Source: Copromyces sp. CBS 386.78
Lineage: Eukaryota > Ascomycota > Sordariomycetes > Sordariales > Sordariaceae
Reading direction: 5' to 3'
Length of the DNA: 64,000 nt
NCBI GenBank assembly: GCA_030685235.1
Contig: MU839121.1
Span: forward strand, 1-64,000
Part shown: one piece after another, positions 44,654 through 58,611 of the stretch
Layout of the letters: every line of letters begins with the position of its first letter
How positions within the stretch are numbered: position 1 is the stretch's first letter
Program-made: the position numbers and the translations under genes
Notes under the pieces: generated by a model
Database searches by the model: none
The model's input: the letters and a program-made list of their open reading frames with translations, nothing else
Told to the model about the DNA's origin: nothing

Positions 44654-47600
44654 TCCGCCCTAACTACGTTCGAAACTCTTCGTTATACTATATTAAATTG
44701 ACGGTTAATAGTATACTATACTTATTTAATTATATAAACTACATACGCTAATTTACGAAGAGTAAACGGCTATCGTTCGTAAACTGTACCGTTTTATCTA
44801 TTTATATTGGTCGGTTTATAGATTTATTGAATAGTACTATATATAATATATCCCGATAGAGCGCCGGAAGGCCGATAATATCCTAAGTGGATTCGTTTAG
44901 GTATTGGGCGCTACTAGCGGTAATACTATCGGATGTAGCGATACGCATTACGGGGAGACCAGTTAACGGATCCGGGCTATTATCGCCGGCGGCGTTATCT
45001 ACTAGCTTAACTATTAAAAATACAAAGATTAGCTTATTCGAGAATATATTCCTATATAACCTTATTGTAATATATTAATTTATATGTGTACTATTCGATA
45101 TAAATAACGAAATCTCAATATATAAATTTTTTAAATTTAGCGCTAAGTAGAAGTATATACCAGACTTTACGTCGTACGTAAAGATATATTCTAATCGAGT
45201 GCGCTTAATATATTTATAGCTAATTATATTTAATTATCGATAAATAATAAAGGTACCCCAGTAGAATATACGCCGGCGAATAGAAATATTAGTAGAACTA
45301 TCCTTATTAAAATATAATTATATTCCGGTATTTATTATTGAAATTAATATATACTTATTATTAAACGAAATTCGTTTTTACTATTTAATATATTAATTAC
45401 CCGAAATAATAATATTATAACTATATTCTTCGTAATATACCCGGCGTAAAAAGGATTTAAACCTCTTTAATATCTGCTTTTTATATATAGGAAGGTTTCG
45501 TACCTTATATACGAATTCTTTAATTCTAGCGATTACAGTAGGGTTAATATATTTATTATCGTTTATAATCGGTATTACTTTTATTAGGTTATTAATATTA
45601 TTATTATTATTATTATTATTATAGGTATTTAGTAGGGTATTGTCTGGCGAAGTATTAAATAAAGTATTATTTAGCTGAATATTATTTGGCGAAACTATAA
45701 ATAATATAAATAGGGTCGGTATAAAAAATACTAACTGTTAAAAACGTATACTTAATTTAGGTTCGTCGTCGTTAAAACTACTTAGAACTAATAAACGCGC
45801 TATCTACATAATATTCTTATATAATAAGTAGTCCTTCTCTAGTTCTATATAATTTTGGCGAATAACGATCGTTTTCTATACTTTATACGATAATTATTAG
45901 TAATTTCCGGCTAAATAATATACAAATATTATATATAGGGTTGAGATAGTGCTAATAAAAGTAGTTAATTTAACGGAGCTAGATTCCATATCAACGTATC
46001 GGTATTATAAATTATTTTTTGCGCTTAATTTATTATATATTAATACGACGCCGTATTAATATACTTGTACCGCCTACGAATTAATCTATTCCATTAAATA
46101 TTTAGGGACTAATACCCAAATACTATTATATATTACGAAATAGTAATTCGTAAATAATATAATTTAATATACTAACGTTTAGGGATAAAAAGAATTTAAA
46201 TTTATTTATATTTTAATTCGCCAATTAGTATTATTAATAATAATATTATATTATACCGGCGGAATATTTCAATATAATATTATTTAAGATGAATATTCGG
46301 TTTCCTAACCTATTAACAGTATTTAATAGCCTTCTAAACTATAATAAGAGTATTAATATTAATATTATTAGTAATATTTATATTACTTTTATCCGGTTAT
46401 ATAATACCGGTAGGTTTAAATTCGTTACTATTTAGAATTAGAATTTAATTTAGTATAGGAGAATTCGTACGGGAGCCTAATCGAAAATTAGTAAGCGCGA
46501 TATTAAGTAATATTAATATTTAACTGGCACGACGCCTTTTAGTATTAGTAGCGGTATTACTTTTCGGTACTAATTTTATTACTTACGTTACGGCCTTATA
46601 TAGTAACTAATATAGCCGTCGACTAATATAGTATATTATATAAAAGTATTTATACGATTATTACTCTTCGAATTAGGGATTCGATAAAAGGATATTAGTT
46701 TTTATTATATATATTAAAATTATTATTAGTATATTAATAACCCGTTTATAATCTTCGATAAAGAGGCCGATTTTTTAGTCGTATTCCGTCTCGTTTGTTT
46801 ACAAATTGACTAAATTAAATATAACCCTTATATATTAAACGAATACTACTTTTAGGTTAATATTTTTTAATTATAATCGAAAAATAATAATAATTAAAAT
46901 TAACTATTAAGTATACTCTTATAGGGTATATAATAAAATTTTATATAGAAGTTAGATACGTTATTATCCTAAATAGAACGGTATTTACTTTAAAATTCGA
47001 ATATAATTAATTATAATAGTTGGTTATAATACCGCGTCCTTTAATAATTAGTTAATTAAATTTATAATATTAGCGAATTTAAAATATATAGAATTAACCG
47101 GCCGATAATATATTAAATCGAAAACGGGTATAATATAACAAATAGCTAGTAGATTTATAATATATTATAATTAATCCCGAATATTTTTCGTTAACCTACC
47201 CTTCGTAGGCCGCTAAAATAGCAGTAAAGGCGTATTATTTCGAAATATCTTCGAAGATTAAATAATATACCGATATTACTACGTTTATCCGCCGGTACTT
47301 TATATTTGCGATAGTTGAAATTGGCCGTTAGATTAAATATACTACTATTTTCGTTTTATTGGAGTATATCTCTAATAAAGGCGATAATCGGCATATATAA
47401 TAATATTTATATATATTTAGTTAATTATACCCTATAATTGGACAAGATTTCGTTTTAGACTTAATACTTTATTTGTTTATTATTAATTATAAAGTTATAC
47501 CCCCTATCGAATATTCCCAACGGTTTAAAATATTATATTATATCTTCGAAATTAGATTTATACGGGCTAAGCGTAACGGGTAAAATATTACCCTATTTAA

Positions 47601-47839
47601 TATATTCGAACCGAAGGAGAATTGCAATTTAGATATAATATCTTATAATAGATTTATATATCGAATAATATAATCCGAAGCTATCATTATAATTAAATAT
47701 CGGTATAGAGTATATAATACTATACTTTTAACGTACGAAAATATTTACTAACGCCTATCGACCGAAGTATTGAATTTCTAATAGGCCGGGAATTGGCGAT
47801 ACTTTGTATACTAGCTTTACGATTCTATTAATATTGAAT

Positions 47840-48480
47840 ATTACTTATTAGATATATAGATAGGGCGCTAGGATAGGGTTATTACTAAATTCTATATAGC
47901 TCTTAAACGTATAATTAAACTTGATATCGATACGCTTACGAATATTAACCAAATCGATATATTCTATAGGATCCGATACTAGAATAAGTTTTCTATTAAT
48001 AGTATTATCCTTACGTATTTCGTTAATAATATCGGGATAGAACTTATTAAATTTAATTAAATTATCCATTATAAATACTTTTAATATAAGGATAATAATA
48101 TAATCCTTTTTAATAGTTTTAATAAATAATAGAGTAGGTTATTTAATATTAGTAAATTTAAAATAGCGGATAATCTCTAGAAATTTTGAAGATTGGCACT
48201 AATCCTAGAAAACTCTTTATACTTAATTATAATAACTTCGTCCCGTACTATAATAAATTTAATATACGAAATATATGTATTTAAATTCTACTATATCGCT
48301 AAGGAAAATAAGTTCCGGCTAAGTCCGAATTTTATCGGCGGTAGGGTAGTATACGAATTAATTATTTATAGTACGAATAGAATTAGCCTATTAGAAATTA
48401 TATTAGGCTTTATTAGGCTTATTAATTAGCTTCGCTATACCGAAATATATCTTGCGTTTTAAACGTAATTATAAGAGGCG
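47840..48480 (+). pseudogene. unidentified RIP-degraded ORF relic
   Basis: One plus-strand frame stays mostly open, with segments DRVITKFYIALKRII, DIFYRIRYQN, ILENSLYLIIITSSRTII and NFIGGRVVYELIIYSTNR. Interruptions are TAG/TAA or K/N where E/D would fit. It is clearly a former coding region, but I do not recognise the family. Confidence 0.45.
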
Positions 48481-51400
48481 ACGATATATATCGACTGGAT
48501 TAATAATATGAAGATCCTAAGTAAATTTCTCCCTACTTATCCTTATTATATATTTTTATAATAATAATAAACTAGTAGGCTATAGCAAGAGGTTTTTAAC
48601 AATACGTATATCGATATACGGGAAATATTCTCGTATACAGCATTTAAATATATTTAAGCTCTTAAGTATAGCGTTAGCCTTATTGCTATTCAAAACCCTA
48701 AAGATATTATACTAAGCCGAATATTATTATTTCGAAATGCCGTAAATAATATAATATAATCCCTATAGAAGTTAGAAATCTATTAATTTAATATACTCTT
48801 TATACTTGAACTTTATCGATTTTAATTTCGAAAAGGTTTCGTACGTTAATTAATATAGTATATCCGCAATTCGTATATTTATTTTTAGCTTAAGCTTTAA
48901 CTTTAATTTAGATAAATTTTCCGAATTATTAATATTAATTTCGTTAATATAATTATTAATTTAATTAATATCCTAATAGTCGACGAGATTTAGGAGGTTA
49001 TTATCATCGTTAAATTCGGGAGGAATATTTAGTATAATACGAAGTAACCGCTCGGTAAATATTATTTCTTCTTTATTAATTTTATCTTTATCTTCTTTAT
49101 ATTCTTCGTATTTTAAAAGGTTTTTATCTTTAATAAGGATATTAATATAGTTAGAACGGCTTTTTAATATTATAATATTTTTATCGTCGTTATTATTATA
49201 ATTAATTACTTATTCGATAATTATCTGTTAATTAATTATAATTACGTAAACCGAAAGGTTATTTACAATATACTAATTTGTGGTCAACGCTATCGGAGTC
49301 CGTATTATTATTATAATCGGTATCGGCTACGGGGTTCGATAGGCTAGCCTAATTATTATCTTAGTTATTTCGGTCGCTTAATTGTAGCCGTTTACGAGAA
49401 GGAAGCTATTAGTAGTGCGAAAACGAGCTATTTTTATTATTATTATCGTTATACCGAACTCTCTTTTTCCGGGCCTCTATAATCTTACGAACTTCGCATT
49501 AGATAATATTATATATACTTTTTCTTCTTAGGGCAGATATATTGGCGGCGGGTTTCGGTAATTATAGAATATTGGATTTAAATTTAATTTTTAAAATAGG
49601 AAGAAGGGGGTTCGGGTTAAATTAAAATTAAATTGAATTTAAATTTAGTAAATAAAAATATTCGACGAGGCGAATAATATTAATAGTATTAGGGAGTTCG
49701 CTAAAATTAAAAATATTACATTAATAAAAATATATTAGATAAGTAGAATAAAAATAGTAATATAATTTTTATTATATATCGATTTAATTAATAGAAACAA
49801 TATACGATAGTTTAGAATAAAAGGTTTTAAATTGAGATAGCGGAGAAACGTTCTAGTCGAATTATCAGCGGCGGGGTATAAATATATTACAGTTTAATCC
49901 CATTACGTCGGTTATTTAACTAAATAATTATATCCAACCGCCGCCCGTTAATAATATTCTAGGAAAGTACGATATTTAGTATATTAATTTTAATTGAACG
50001 GTCTACGCGAAGCGGCTAGCCGGGGTATTTTATTATAATAAATAGATTCTAAAAACGAATAATTATATAAATATATAGTATTAGCAAACGACGGAACTAT
50101 AGGTAGACCAAAGAATACCAAGATATTATTCGATATATTAACTTATTAAATCCCTTATTTTAAAATACCGAAAACGAATTATACGAAGATTTTATAAAAA
50201 TTATACGAATATAAAAACTATACGAGTATTATATAAAATAAAGGATAAAAAATTCCGGTAGCGAAAAGAAAAGAAAAAAGAAAAATGAAGAAAGGTAGGG
50301 CGGCGGTGCGGGCGATACGATTATTCGGGGGTACGGTTACTATAAGATTGGGAAGACGGCTTTTTAACCGGTTTAATAGCGGTAGAGGGGGGGGCGCGAC
50401 TAGATTTTATTTTTACTATACAATTATAATAGGTTAAATTATAATAATATAATATAAAATCGGTAAATTAGGTATTTAAATATTAAAATTTACTTAAATT
50501 AATATTAATATCAGCCTAATTCTTTTTAACCAGTATTTGGCCGCGGCCTTGCTTTTCGTAAATCCGATAAAAATAGGCCGGCGTAATATTATCGAATACT
50601 ATTATATTATTATTAGTATATAATTACTAATATTATTATAAGTATAATTAATATACTTACTAAATTATTTAATTATATTATTATAAAATTTTTAGAGAAC
50701 TCTTCTCTCCTTTAGACCTATATTCTTTAGGTTGAGGCCGGGATACTTAGCGAGCTCCTCATTCTTCGCCCGTATATATAAGGCCGTTTAGTACGCTATA
50801 TTTATAAATATCTTTATTATCTATAGTTAATTATTATTTAGTAGTTAAATTATATAGTTAATTTCAAATTTTAAATTAACCTTCGATATAGAATTTATTT
50901 AATTTATAGGACTTAATATAATTAACGCAGCTATTTATATACGTTTATACCTTAAAAAAATTCTTAACGGACTAAATAGTATTAATTATTTCCCGGAGCT
51001 ACTTCTTTGGGTCCGCGATATTTTAAACTATATAGTCGAATATATTCTTCTATTAGGGGTCCTCGGTATAGCGCTATAAAATTACCTATATTAATTCGGA
51101 TATTATTAATATTAATTGGTTCTAGCGCTAAAAATGAATTAACTTCTATATAGTTAATAATTTAGTATTTCTTTACCTTTTAGGCCGCTATTAAAATACT
51201 ACGAGTAATTTTATATTCGGGATTATAAAGTTGGACTTTATTATATACCTTCTAAATATTTTATATATATAAAATTATAAGCAATATATATAAATATTAT
51301 TTTATTAATATATACTAATTTCTTTCTCGTCTTTCTTAACGTACTTATAATGTAGGAAAACCTACTAAACAATAATATCCCTTATTATTTTATCTTTAGC

Positions 51401-53830
51401 GCGAACCGAATCTATAGCTTTTTAAATTATATTATTAAATATATCGTTATTATAATTATCCTTTGAAGGAATTTTCGACTACTATTTTCGGGGCTAATCC
51501 TAGGAAGTAGGCTCCGCTAAAACTGCTTTACATTTATTCTATTATAATTATTAATATTAATAAAGTAAGTACGATAATTTTTTTAATTAATAATTTAAAA
51601 TTAATATTTACCCGAGCTTATACGCGACGAATTATATTTCTTATCTTTAGGTTTATTACGCTCCCCTTATCCTTTTTACCCCCTTTATCCTCCTTATTAT
51701 CTACCCCCTAATCTTTTTCTATTATCTTCTTCCTCTTCTTCTCTTCCTCCCTATCTTCGATATTCTTCCTCTTTTCAGCCTTCTTAATTTCTTCCTCCTC
51801 CTCCTTCCGCGTTACCCCTATAGCCCTCTATATTTCTAATTATTTATCGTATTCCCTTACCCCCTTTTTAATCTCCTCTTACTACTTCTTCTTCTTTTCC
51901 TTCCTCTTCTTTTTAGCAGCAGCGGCGGCGGTAATAATAGTACTAAGAGGTAAGAGCATAGGGGAGGGGGAGGGAGTAGAATAGAGGGTAGTAGTAGTAT
52001 TAGCACTTTTACTACTATTTTTACCTCTAATAGGAGGGAATTTATTATTTTTATTATTATTATTATTATTATCGTTATCGGCTTCGAGAATTTCAATAAC
52101 TTTTTTAGCCTTTTTAACCTTCTTAAACTTAGGTTTAGGTTTAAAAAGAATATCGGCCTCGGCCGCGGTATATTCTTCGCTATATTAATCAATATACTCT
52201 CTAACCTCCTTCAACTCCTCCTCCCAACAGTTCAAATTTTCTCGGACTTTAATTACTATATTTTATTACGCCTTCTATCCTACCTTATCTAATTTTATTT
52301 AATTTAATTACTTAATATTATTATTAAAATATATTTCGGCCGCCTTAAACGCCCGTATAACCGATTTAACCCCGTCCTTAATATCCTTTAAACGCGCTAA
52401 AAAACGTATAATTCTAGCAATATTAGTATTAATATCGGCGGCGGGGGCAGAAGCGGGGACGGTATCTTCGGCGGGCTCGGAGGCGGAGATAAAAGCGGGG
52501 GCGGAAGCGGAAGCGGGGATAATAGAAAATAGAATATGGTCCTATAGGAAAAATAATAGGGAAGAGGCAAGACGGGGAACAATTTCGTAGGGCTAGGCTA
52601 ATATAGTCTATTATATAATAAAGGATTATTAATTTCCGAATTATCTATAATCTTTTATTTAACTCCCTAAAATATACAACGAATAAAAATAAACGAGGCA
52701 ATAAAATAATAAAATAACAAAATAACGAAACGGCGGGATAGCGAAATAGCGAAGACTTTAATTACTACAAAACTATAAAATAAAATAAAATACAACGAAC
52801 TTAAAGCGAAAAGTCAGAATTAAAATACTCAATTAAATCTAATCGGTATTACGGCCGGCCGTACTTACTACTTAAAATTTACTACTATTACATAATAATA
52901 ATCGAAAAGGCACGTCTAATTTAATTACTATCGCAACTATATATAGAGGGAAATAGCCTTTAATAATAAAATCTACTAATTAATAATCTAATAAATTCCG
53001 AATCGTACTTAATACTTTATCACCCAATAAATCGGTATACAATTAAATACCGGATTGACTTATAGACGTATAAACGGATAAAAAATTTATTTAAGATAAT
53101 AATTTATATTAAAGGTAACGGTTTAAATATACATTCACAATTTATTTTTCCGATAATTTCTTTTATCGAATAACTTTATACAATAGACCTCGCATTAACC
53201 ATCTAACAATCTAACAATTATATACCTCGTCGATTACTCTAATTAACTCTAAAACATTTTAACCTAATTTAACCGTTTATAAAACAAATTTATTCGATAC
53301 GCTATCCGACTAATATATTAAATATTAAAGGATAGTTAATAGCTAATTTATCTAATTAACCGTTTACTTATTTAGTAAATAAATATAATAATAGATAAAT
53401 ATATTAACTACGAAAATAGTAACTAAATTACAAATATAACTTTTAATTAAATATTAACAGTTTATATATAGTTAATTTAATAAATTATTAAATCGATTAA
53501 CTTACGAATAGCTTAAATACTTCTATAATAAATACTAAGATATTTTAACGTATAAAAAAATTAATAATCTATATATTTAAAATGGGTAATTAATTATTAA
53601 TATATAGTTTATAACAATAATAGTCTAATTAAAATATTATTAAGTTTTTAGATGGATTAAAAATTTAATAATGTATTACTAATTTATAATTAGTTAATAT
53701 TATATCAATAATTATTATACGGTTAATCGTATTGATTAATATATCCTTGTAAATTAAAATACTATAAACCGTTAATATACAGCTTATTAAATAAACGGTC
53801 TGATTTTTGAATACTAAAATCACAAACGGT

Positions 53831-54195
53831 TTAAACACTTAGACTCTAAGTGCACGGTCAAATCAAATTTGACAGTCTGTACTTGGTTTACCACCCCCCC
53901 CCCCCAGTTCGGCTAAGATGCTTTTTGTGCTTCTTTAGGTCTACACCTTTAACCCTGCCTAGAGGTACCTTATGCTTCGCCTTCCCCAACCTCAGTACAG
54001 GCACTCCCCAATTCATGCGGCAGGCACGCTCTTATGCAACCGCGGCACCGCCACGTCATGGAAATTCCTACTCCCCTGACACTTCCACTGTCGCACGCCC
54101 TTATTACTCTCACATTTCTCCGAGCAAGCTGCCGCGTCCGGCATCTCATTAACTTGCCCGGAGTAGACGCCTTCGACCCCGAACAGCCTACGACC
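53831..54195. other. promoter region of paralog 6
   Basis: Composition returns to normal near 53,840. It contains a C-run near 53,894-53,906 and CT-rich DNA; the GCTCCTTCCC motif seen before other paralogs is absent here. The open frame extends upstream of the chosen ATG but without family similarity. Confidence 0.5.
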
Positions 54196-56105
54196 ATGTC
54201 GCATCCGCTTAATGAGTGGTTACCCAACGACGCGCCTTGGATATCGCTTCCCATGGACGTACTGGTGAAGCAGTCCGCTGTCCGCAATCTTCCCACCACG
54301 GGACATACCAAGGACCTCATAAAACGTCTTCAAGCCTATAGGCAAGCTAACCAGAGCACGCCCGCCATCAAACGCCAATATCCGTGGCAGATTGAGCCTG
54401 CCTGGCGCCAATCCTATCAGGCCGCCGTGATGGACGCGGAAAGAGAGAGGTTTCAAATTGTACGCGTTGTGGGAAAACCGGGTCGCAGAGGGGACGGCTT
54501 GAGAAGGAATTTCCTGCTCTCTGACAGCCGGCTATGGCCAAACAACGCGGGGGCGAAGCCGAAGCATATTGCGGTTTCCATTGATACCGTCTTCAAATGT
54601 GGTTGTCGATCACAGGCAGGGAGATCGCGGGTAAGTTCCTTGAAGTATACCTGGTCTTCCTCGCAAAGCAAGCCCTGGGTCAAGACATCCGCTGACTTTC
54701 AAAAGTTATATGTTCATTGTTCCCACATAATCTGTATGTTGTACCAAGCATTGTCCCCTTGGAGAAGTACCTCTCTTTCAAAATAACTTCTGACATCCTT
54801 AACACAGATATCCTGCGGTTTGTTCTCAACTGTCCGGAGCCTTATCTCTGGCAAAGAGCTTTACTGCCCTCCGAACTTCAAACGATCTACCAGCACAGCC
54901 ACGCCATCCGCGCCTTTCGTCCGAACAACTCCGGGGTTCAAGACGAGTTCTGCATCTTCTGCTTCCACAATATTGACAAAGACACAAAGGAGTTGGTACA
55001 GTGCAAGAAGTGCTCAAGGATAATGCATTGGACATGCAACTTGAGAGCCAAAGATGTGAGAACACCGAAGAGACCGAGAACGTGCTGGATTTGTTACGAC
55101 AATGCCGACTGGAACCTCGAGAAATTTGGCTGGCATGATCGGGCTATTCCTGCTGCTCCTCCTAGCACCGCACCTACTACTCCTATACGGGTACAACTTG
55201 GACCATCGGTTGATGCTACTCAAGAGCCCACCCAACCTGAAGAGCTCGAAAGCTCGAGCTCATCAAGCGACGAAGAAGACTCTGAGGACGAACAACCAAG
55301 CAAAACTCAGAGTACAAACCGGCGCTCTCCCTCCATTTCGTCCTTGTCATCGTCCTCGTTATCTTCCTTGTCCAGCGGTTTCTCACTTCCAGCATCCACC
55401 GTCAACCAATTAGTGCCCTCCCTCGCTCGCCGCCGTCGACAGCTGGCCCCGAACAGCGAAACCGAAGCACTTGAACTCCTGGAGAAAGGCATGGTGGCAC
55501 CGAGCACATCCGTTACGAAAAATGATGAATCTATCTCACTCCCAGGTATCCCGGCGCTTATCTGGCAGAGAATGCAGAAAGAACGCGAGCAGCAGCGAAG
55601 ACACGAGAAAGAGGGGCAACAAGCTGCGTCTGCTCTCCCAGAACTCTTTCCGGCCTTCGAGGATCATTATGCCCTGCCTGGTATGGATGTCGGCGAAGGA
55701 GGTGGAGGAGGTGAGCTACCAGAAGTTAATACTGCCCCAAATAATGCTACAAGCTTCTCAGTTGGGGATTCTGGTTCTACGCCTGTACCATCCCTTGCAC
55801 CGGTTCCCACCACACACGCACATGCTCTATCGGGTAGTAAGCGCGCCGGTGGTAGTATTGATCACGTCAAAGCATTGGACCTAGTCAAGGAGTGCACTCT
55901 TCTGGCAAAGGAGTCAGTTGACATTCGGATGAAATCAGAGCGCGAGGTCAGGAGGGCGGAGAAGAAGCATAGGCGGGAGGTAAGGAAGATCAGAAAGAAG
56001 AGCGACCAGGAGGCCGAACGACTGGTGAGAAAGATTAGGGACGTGAAGAAGGAGTTGTTGAAGGCCTTGGGTAGACCGGAGGCTGCGGAGGGGGGTGCTG
56101 CGTGA
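54196..56105 (+). CDS. SAP-like/SWIM/RING-like family protein, paralog 6 of 8
   Basis: Exons 54,196-54,630, 54,706-54,733 (28 nt) and 54,808-56,105 encode 586 residues. The start MSHPLNEWLPNDAPW was chosen because the paralogs begin 6-9 residues before WLPNDA; the frame is open upstream to 54,034. The SAP-like motif continues with SAVRNLPTTG and IKRLQAY. The SWIM finger is C135-G-C137 and C150-S-H152. The linker is PEPYLWQRALLPSE. The C4HC3 finger is FCIFCF (C203, C206), VQCKKCSRIMHWTC and TCWIC. A Ser-rich acidic stretch follows, then Gln/Glu-rich sequence and Gly-rich spacers. The tail (about 507-575) is basic coiled coil (REVRRAEKKHRREVRKIRKK). It is the first copy after RIP block C and shows no obvious RIP damage. 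Confidence 0.78.
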
Positions 56106-56190
56106 GGGACAGTCTGGCTATGATTTGAGTGTCGTCGTACTTTCGACAAGTGCCGGGGACTGCTAACGTTTCTTATACCTTGTGGGTTCG

Positions 56191-56286
56191 ATGAAGATGC
56201 TTAAAAAGAAGAAGGACAAGAAACTCAAGAAGCAGTTGATGGACCTGGCAGAGCAGGAGGCCGATGAGGCTGGTGATGGTGCATAA
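56191..56286 (+). pseudogene. orphan Lys-rich tail fragment
   Basis: A 31-codon ATG-to-TAA frame, MKMLKKKKDKKLKKQLMD followed by LAEQEADEAGDGA, looks like the end of a family tail, comparable to the final coil of paralogs 2 and 5. It lies 85 bp after the stop of paralog 6, which already has a full tail. It is probably a remnant of a deleted neighbour copy or an alternative terminal exon. Confidence 0.45.
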
Positions 56287-56903
56287 GCTTCTAATTACGT
56301 CTATTGGAAGTGAGAGGAAAGGCATGGAGATCTGATTACCTCTATGTTGAATGGTATGCTCTTTGTACCTAGGTGGATGAATCTTCGTGGGATATGTGTT
56401 TGGCAAGGTACTCGTTTGCCGTTTCCTCCTGTCTGTTTTTGAACGCCCATATGAGGCAAGAATAAGTTGCGACGGAATCGAAATTTCGGAGACATGCAGC
56501 AAAGATCAACAGGCCTGGAGAAGGATTCATTGTCGTTTGTGTGTTATCATATAAGGTACCAGACGAAAGAGTTTGCTTGCTTCGCGACGTCACTCCGGCA
56601 CCCGGAGAAACGGGGCCGGTCTCGGAGCTCTTGCCTTGGAGAAAGTCCAAAGTGAGTTCAAGGTAAGGACGGTATGACGCGTTGACGCGGCTCACCTCTG
56701 CCCGTGGGTCCACGACCATAGGTGCTCTTGCCAATTGTTTCTCCCCCGCCATCTTTCTCTCCTGCTTGCAAATTTGTTGGTGAGATTTTTTTCTTCTACG
56801 CTCGCAACACGAACCAACTTCCCATCTTCCGTCGCGACCTTCCTGACACCACAACGACGGAACTCCTGACGCGGCTCACCTCTGGGTCTGGTGCTCTTAG
56901 CGC
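56287..56903. other. intergenic region before paralog 7, with a direct repeat
   Basis: GACGCGGCTCACCTCTG occurs at 56,684-56,700 and 56,868-56,884, each followed within 35 bp by GGTGCTCTT. The second copy abuts the first family codons of paralog 7, where its start codon should be. No other gene is seen. Confidence 0.7.
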
Positions 56904-58611
56904 ACCCTGACAGATTGGCTACCCGACGATGCTCCTTGGGGGTCGCTTGTCATATCGACACTGAAGAAGCAATGTGCAGCTCGCAATCTTCCGGTCTCCG
57001 GTCGCTAACTGGAGATGGTAAAGCGCTTGAGAGACTATGAAGAGGTTCACCGCGTCGAAAAAAGGGCTGATTACTGCAGAATGATATGGTGCAGAGGCTT
57101 CGCCAGTGCCCGTCACGCCTATCAAAGCGCTTTACGGTGGGCGAAGAACGAGAAGTTGCAAGTTTTACAGGTCAAGAACGTCAGCTGTCCTAATGGAGGC
57201 CCGCTTGCCAAGCATTTCGAAGTGACTTACGAAGGGCAAAAAGATCAATCTGTTCGGTTTGGCCGTCAACCTCACTGTACCTGTTCAGGTTTTGGAGATT
57301 ACCCTTTTGATATCTGCGTTCACATCATGTGTAAGTATAACACTCTGCCTCCTTCCCAAGACAAGGTTTCCTAGAAGCTACTTTGGGTATCACTGCTGAT
57401 TCGGCTCTACAGATATCCTCTACAATGTCCTTAACTGCCCTGAGCCTCTTCGCTGGCAGCTTGCCTTTCTCTCCTCCGAGGTTGAGGACATTTACCGCCA
57501 CAGCTACGCCGTGAGCACCAGGCTTCTTACAGATTGGAACGGTCAAGATGCACTTTGCGCTCTGTGCTTCAAGGCTGTTTCCTCCACCAAAGGAGGTCGG
57601 ACCCGTTGCATCACTTGCGGAAGAGTAATGCACACCTACTGCGAGGATTTTGCAAAGAGAGCGAAGAAACTGGAAATCACAAATGGATGCTGGAGATGCG
57701 AGGACGAGACAGAATGGGGAATTGATAAATATTGTGAGCCTGGACGAGTCCAGTATCCTCTGGTTGTCCCTGGCACCAAAGCTGCCCCTCAGATACTGCC
57801 AGGACCAGGTAGAAATGCCAGTCAACAGCAAAGCGAGCGCACGACAAGCGATGCTGTCATCATCGAGAGCTCGGGGTCATCACGCGGCGAACACTTCGGT
57901 GAACAACCCAACAACATACCGCAGCAAGCTTCCGCTCAAACACGCAACTCGGGTTTGGCTGCTCTCTCGAACGCCGACTCACTAGTTCAAGTTGGGCAAA
58001 CACCCCCCAAAGCCACTGTTGCTTCCAGTTTAGGTGCTAATCCCCAGAAAAGCCCTTTCATTGCTCTCACGGATGTTCCTTACAAGGCTCCCGGTACAGG
58101 CGCAACTCCTCAGATTATTGTAACCGGTGCTCTCTCAAGTGGTATCCCTGCTGGCAATTCTTCCGATGGATCGAGCGCCACAGGAGGTCCTCCGGCCAAC
58201 AACCCTCCTCCTCCTCCCAGCGGTGATTCTGCCCTTGATACCACTACCGCTCCAGCTTCTGTCACAATTTCCGACAGCGTTCAAGCTCCAGCTTCTGTTG
58301 CTGCTTCCGTCGGAGATACCACCTCAACCACCACGAACACCCAAAGCAGCGACGACAACTCAGCCAAGCTGGCACGGGATCGCGGCCGCCTGGCAAAGAA
58401 GTCAGCCGAGATGCGAAAGCGGGCGAAGCGCGAGTATAAGAGACTCAGCAAGAAGTACAAGAAGGAGCTCAAAAAAGAGCTCAACAAAGAGCTCAAGAAG
58501 CTCCGGAAGAAGAGTAAGCGGGAGCTCAAGATGCTCATGAAAGAAAGCAAGAAGCTTGAGAAGAGGGCTAAAGGCCTGGGAGAAGGCAGGAAAGCGAGCG
58601 ATGATGTTTGA
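56904..58611 (+). pseudogene. SAP-like/SWIM/RING-like family, paralog 7 of 8, start lost and nonsense codon
   Basis: Family homology starts at TLTDWLPDDAPW (from 56,904), preceded in frame by TAG (56,898-56,900) with no ATG. At 57,006-57,008 a TAA interrupts the SAP-like motif after PVSGR, where Gln fits; CAA to TAA is a RIP-type change. Downstream is intact: exon to 57,330 and exon 57,413-58,611. From the in-frame ATG at 57,015 it gives 504 residues. The SWIM finger C88-T-C90 ... C101-V-H103 is uninterrupted, so intron 1 is absent here. The linker is PEPLRWQLAFLSSE. The C4HC3 finger is CALCF, ITCGRVMHTYC and CWRCED. Low-complexity Pro/Ser/Thr sequence and a very basic tail (KKYKKELKKELNKELKKLRK) follow. 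It may survive as an N-terminally truncated protein. Confidence 0.75.

Larger units (their letters stand above)
43841..53830. other. RIP-mutated AT-rich block C (unidentified elements)
   Basis: Ten kilobases with the same CpA-poor, TpA-rich, CpG-retaining composition as block A, especially 44,690-53,800. It separates paralogs 5 and 6. Coherent but stop-ridden translations exist on both strands, for example minus strand about 44,880-45,500, plus strand about 47,840-48,480, and minus strand Lys/Glu-rich 51,650-52,180. I could not assign them to a transposase, reverse transcriptase or captain recombinase. No convincing pair of terminal repeats was found, so the block may be several nested elements. 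Confidence 0.75.

Noticed and set aside
43841..53830. Starship captain (DUF3435 recombinase) or LTR retrotransposon in block C
   Set aside because: I searched by eye for tyrosine-recombinase, reverse-transcriptase and integrase motifs and saw none; evidence insufficient to name a class.
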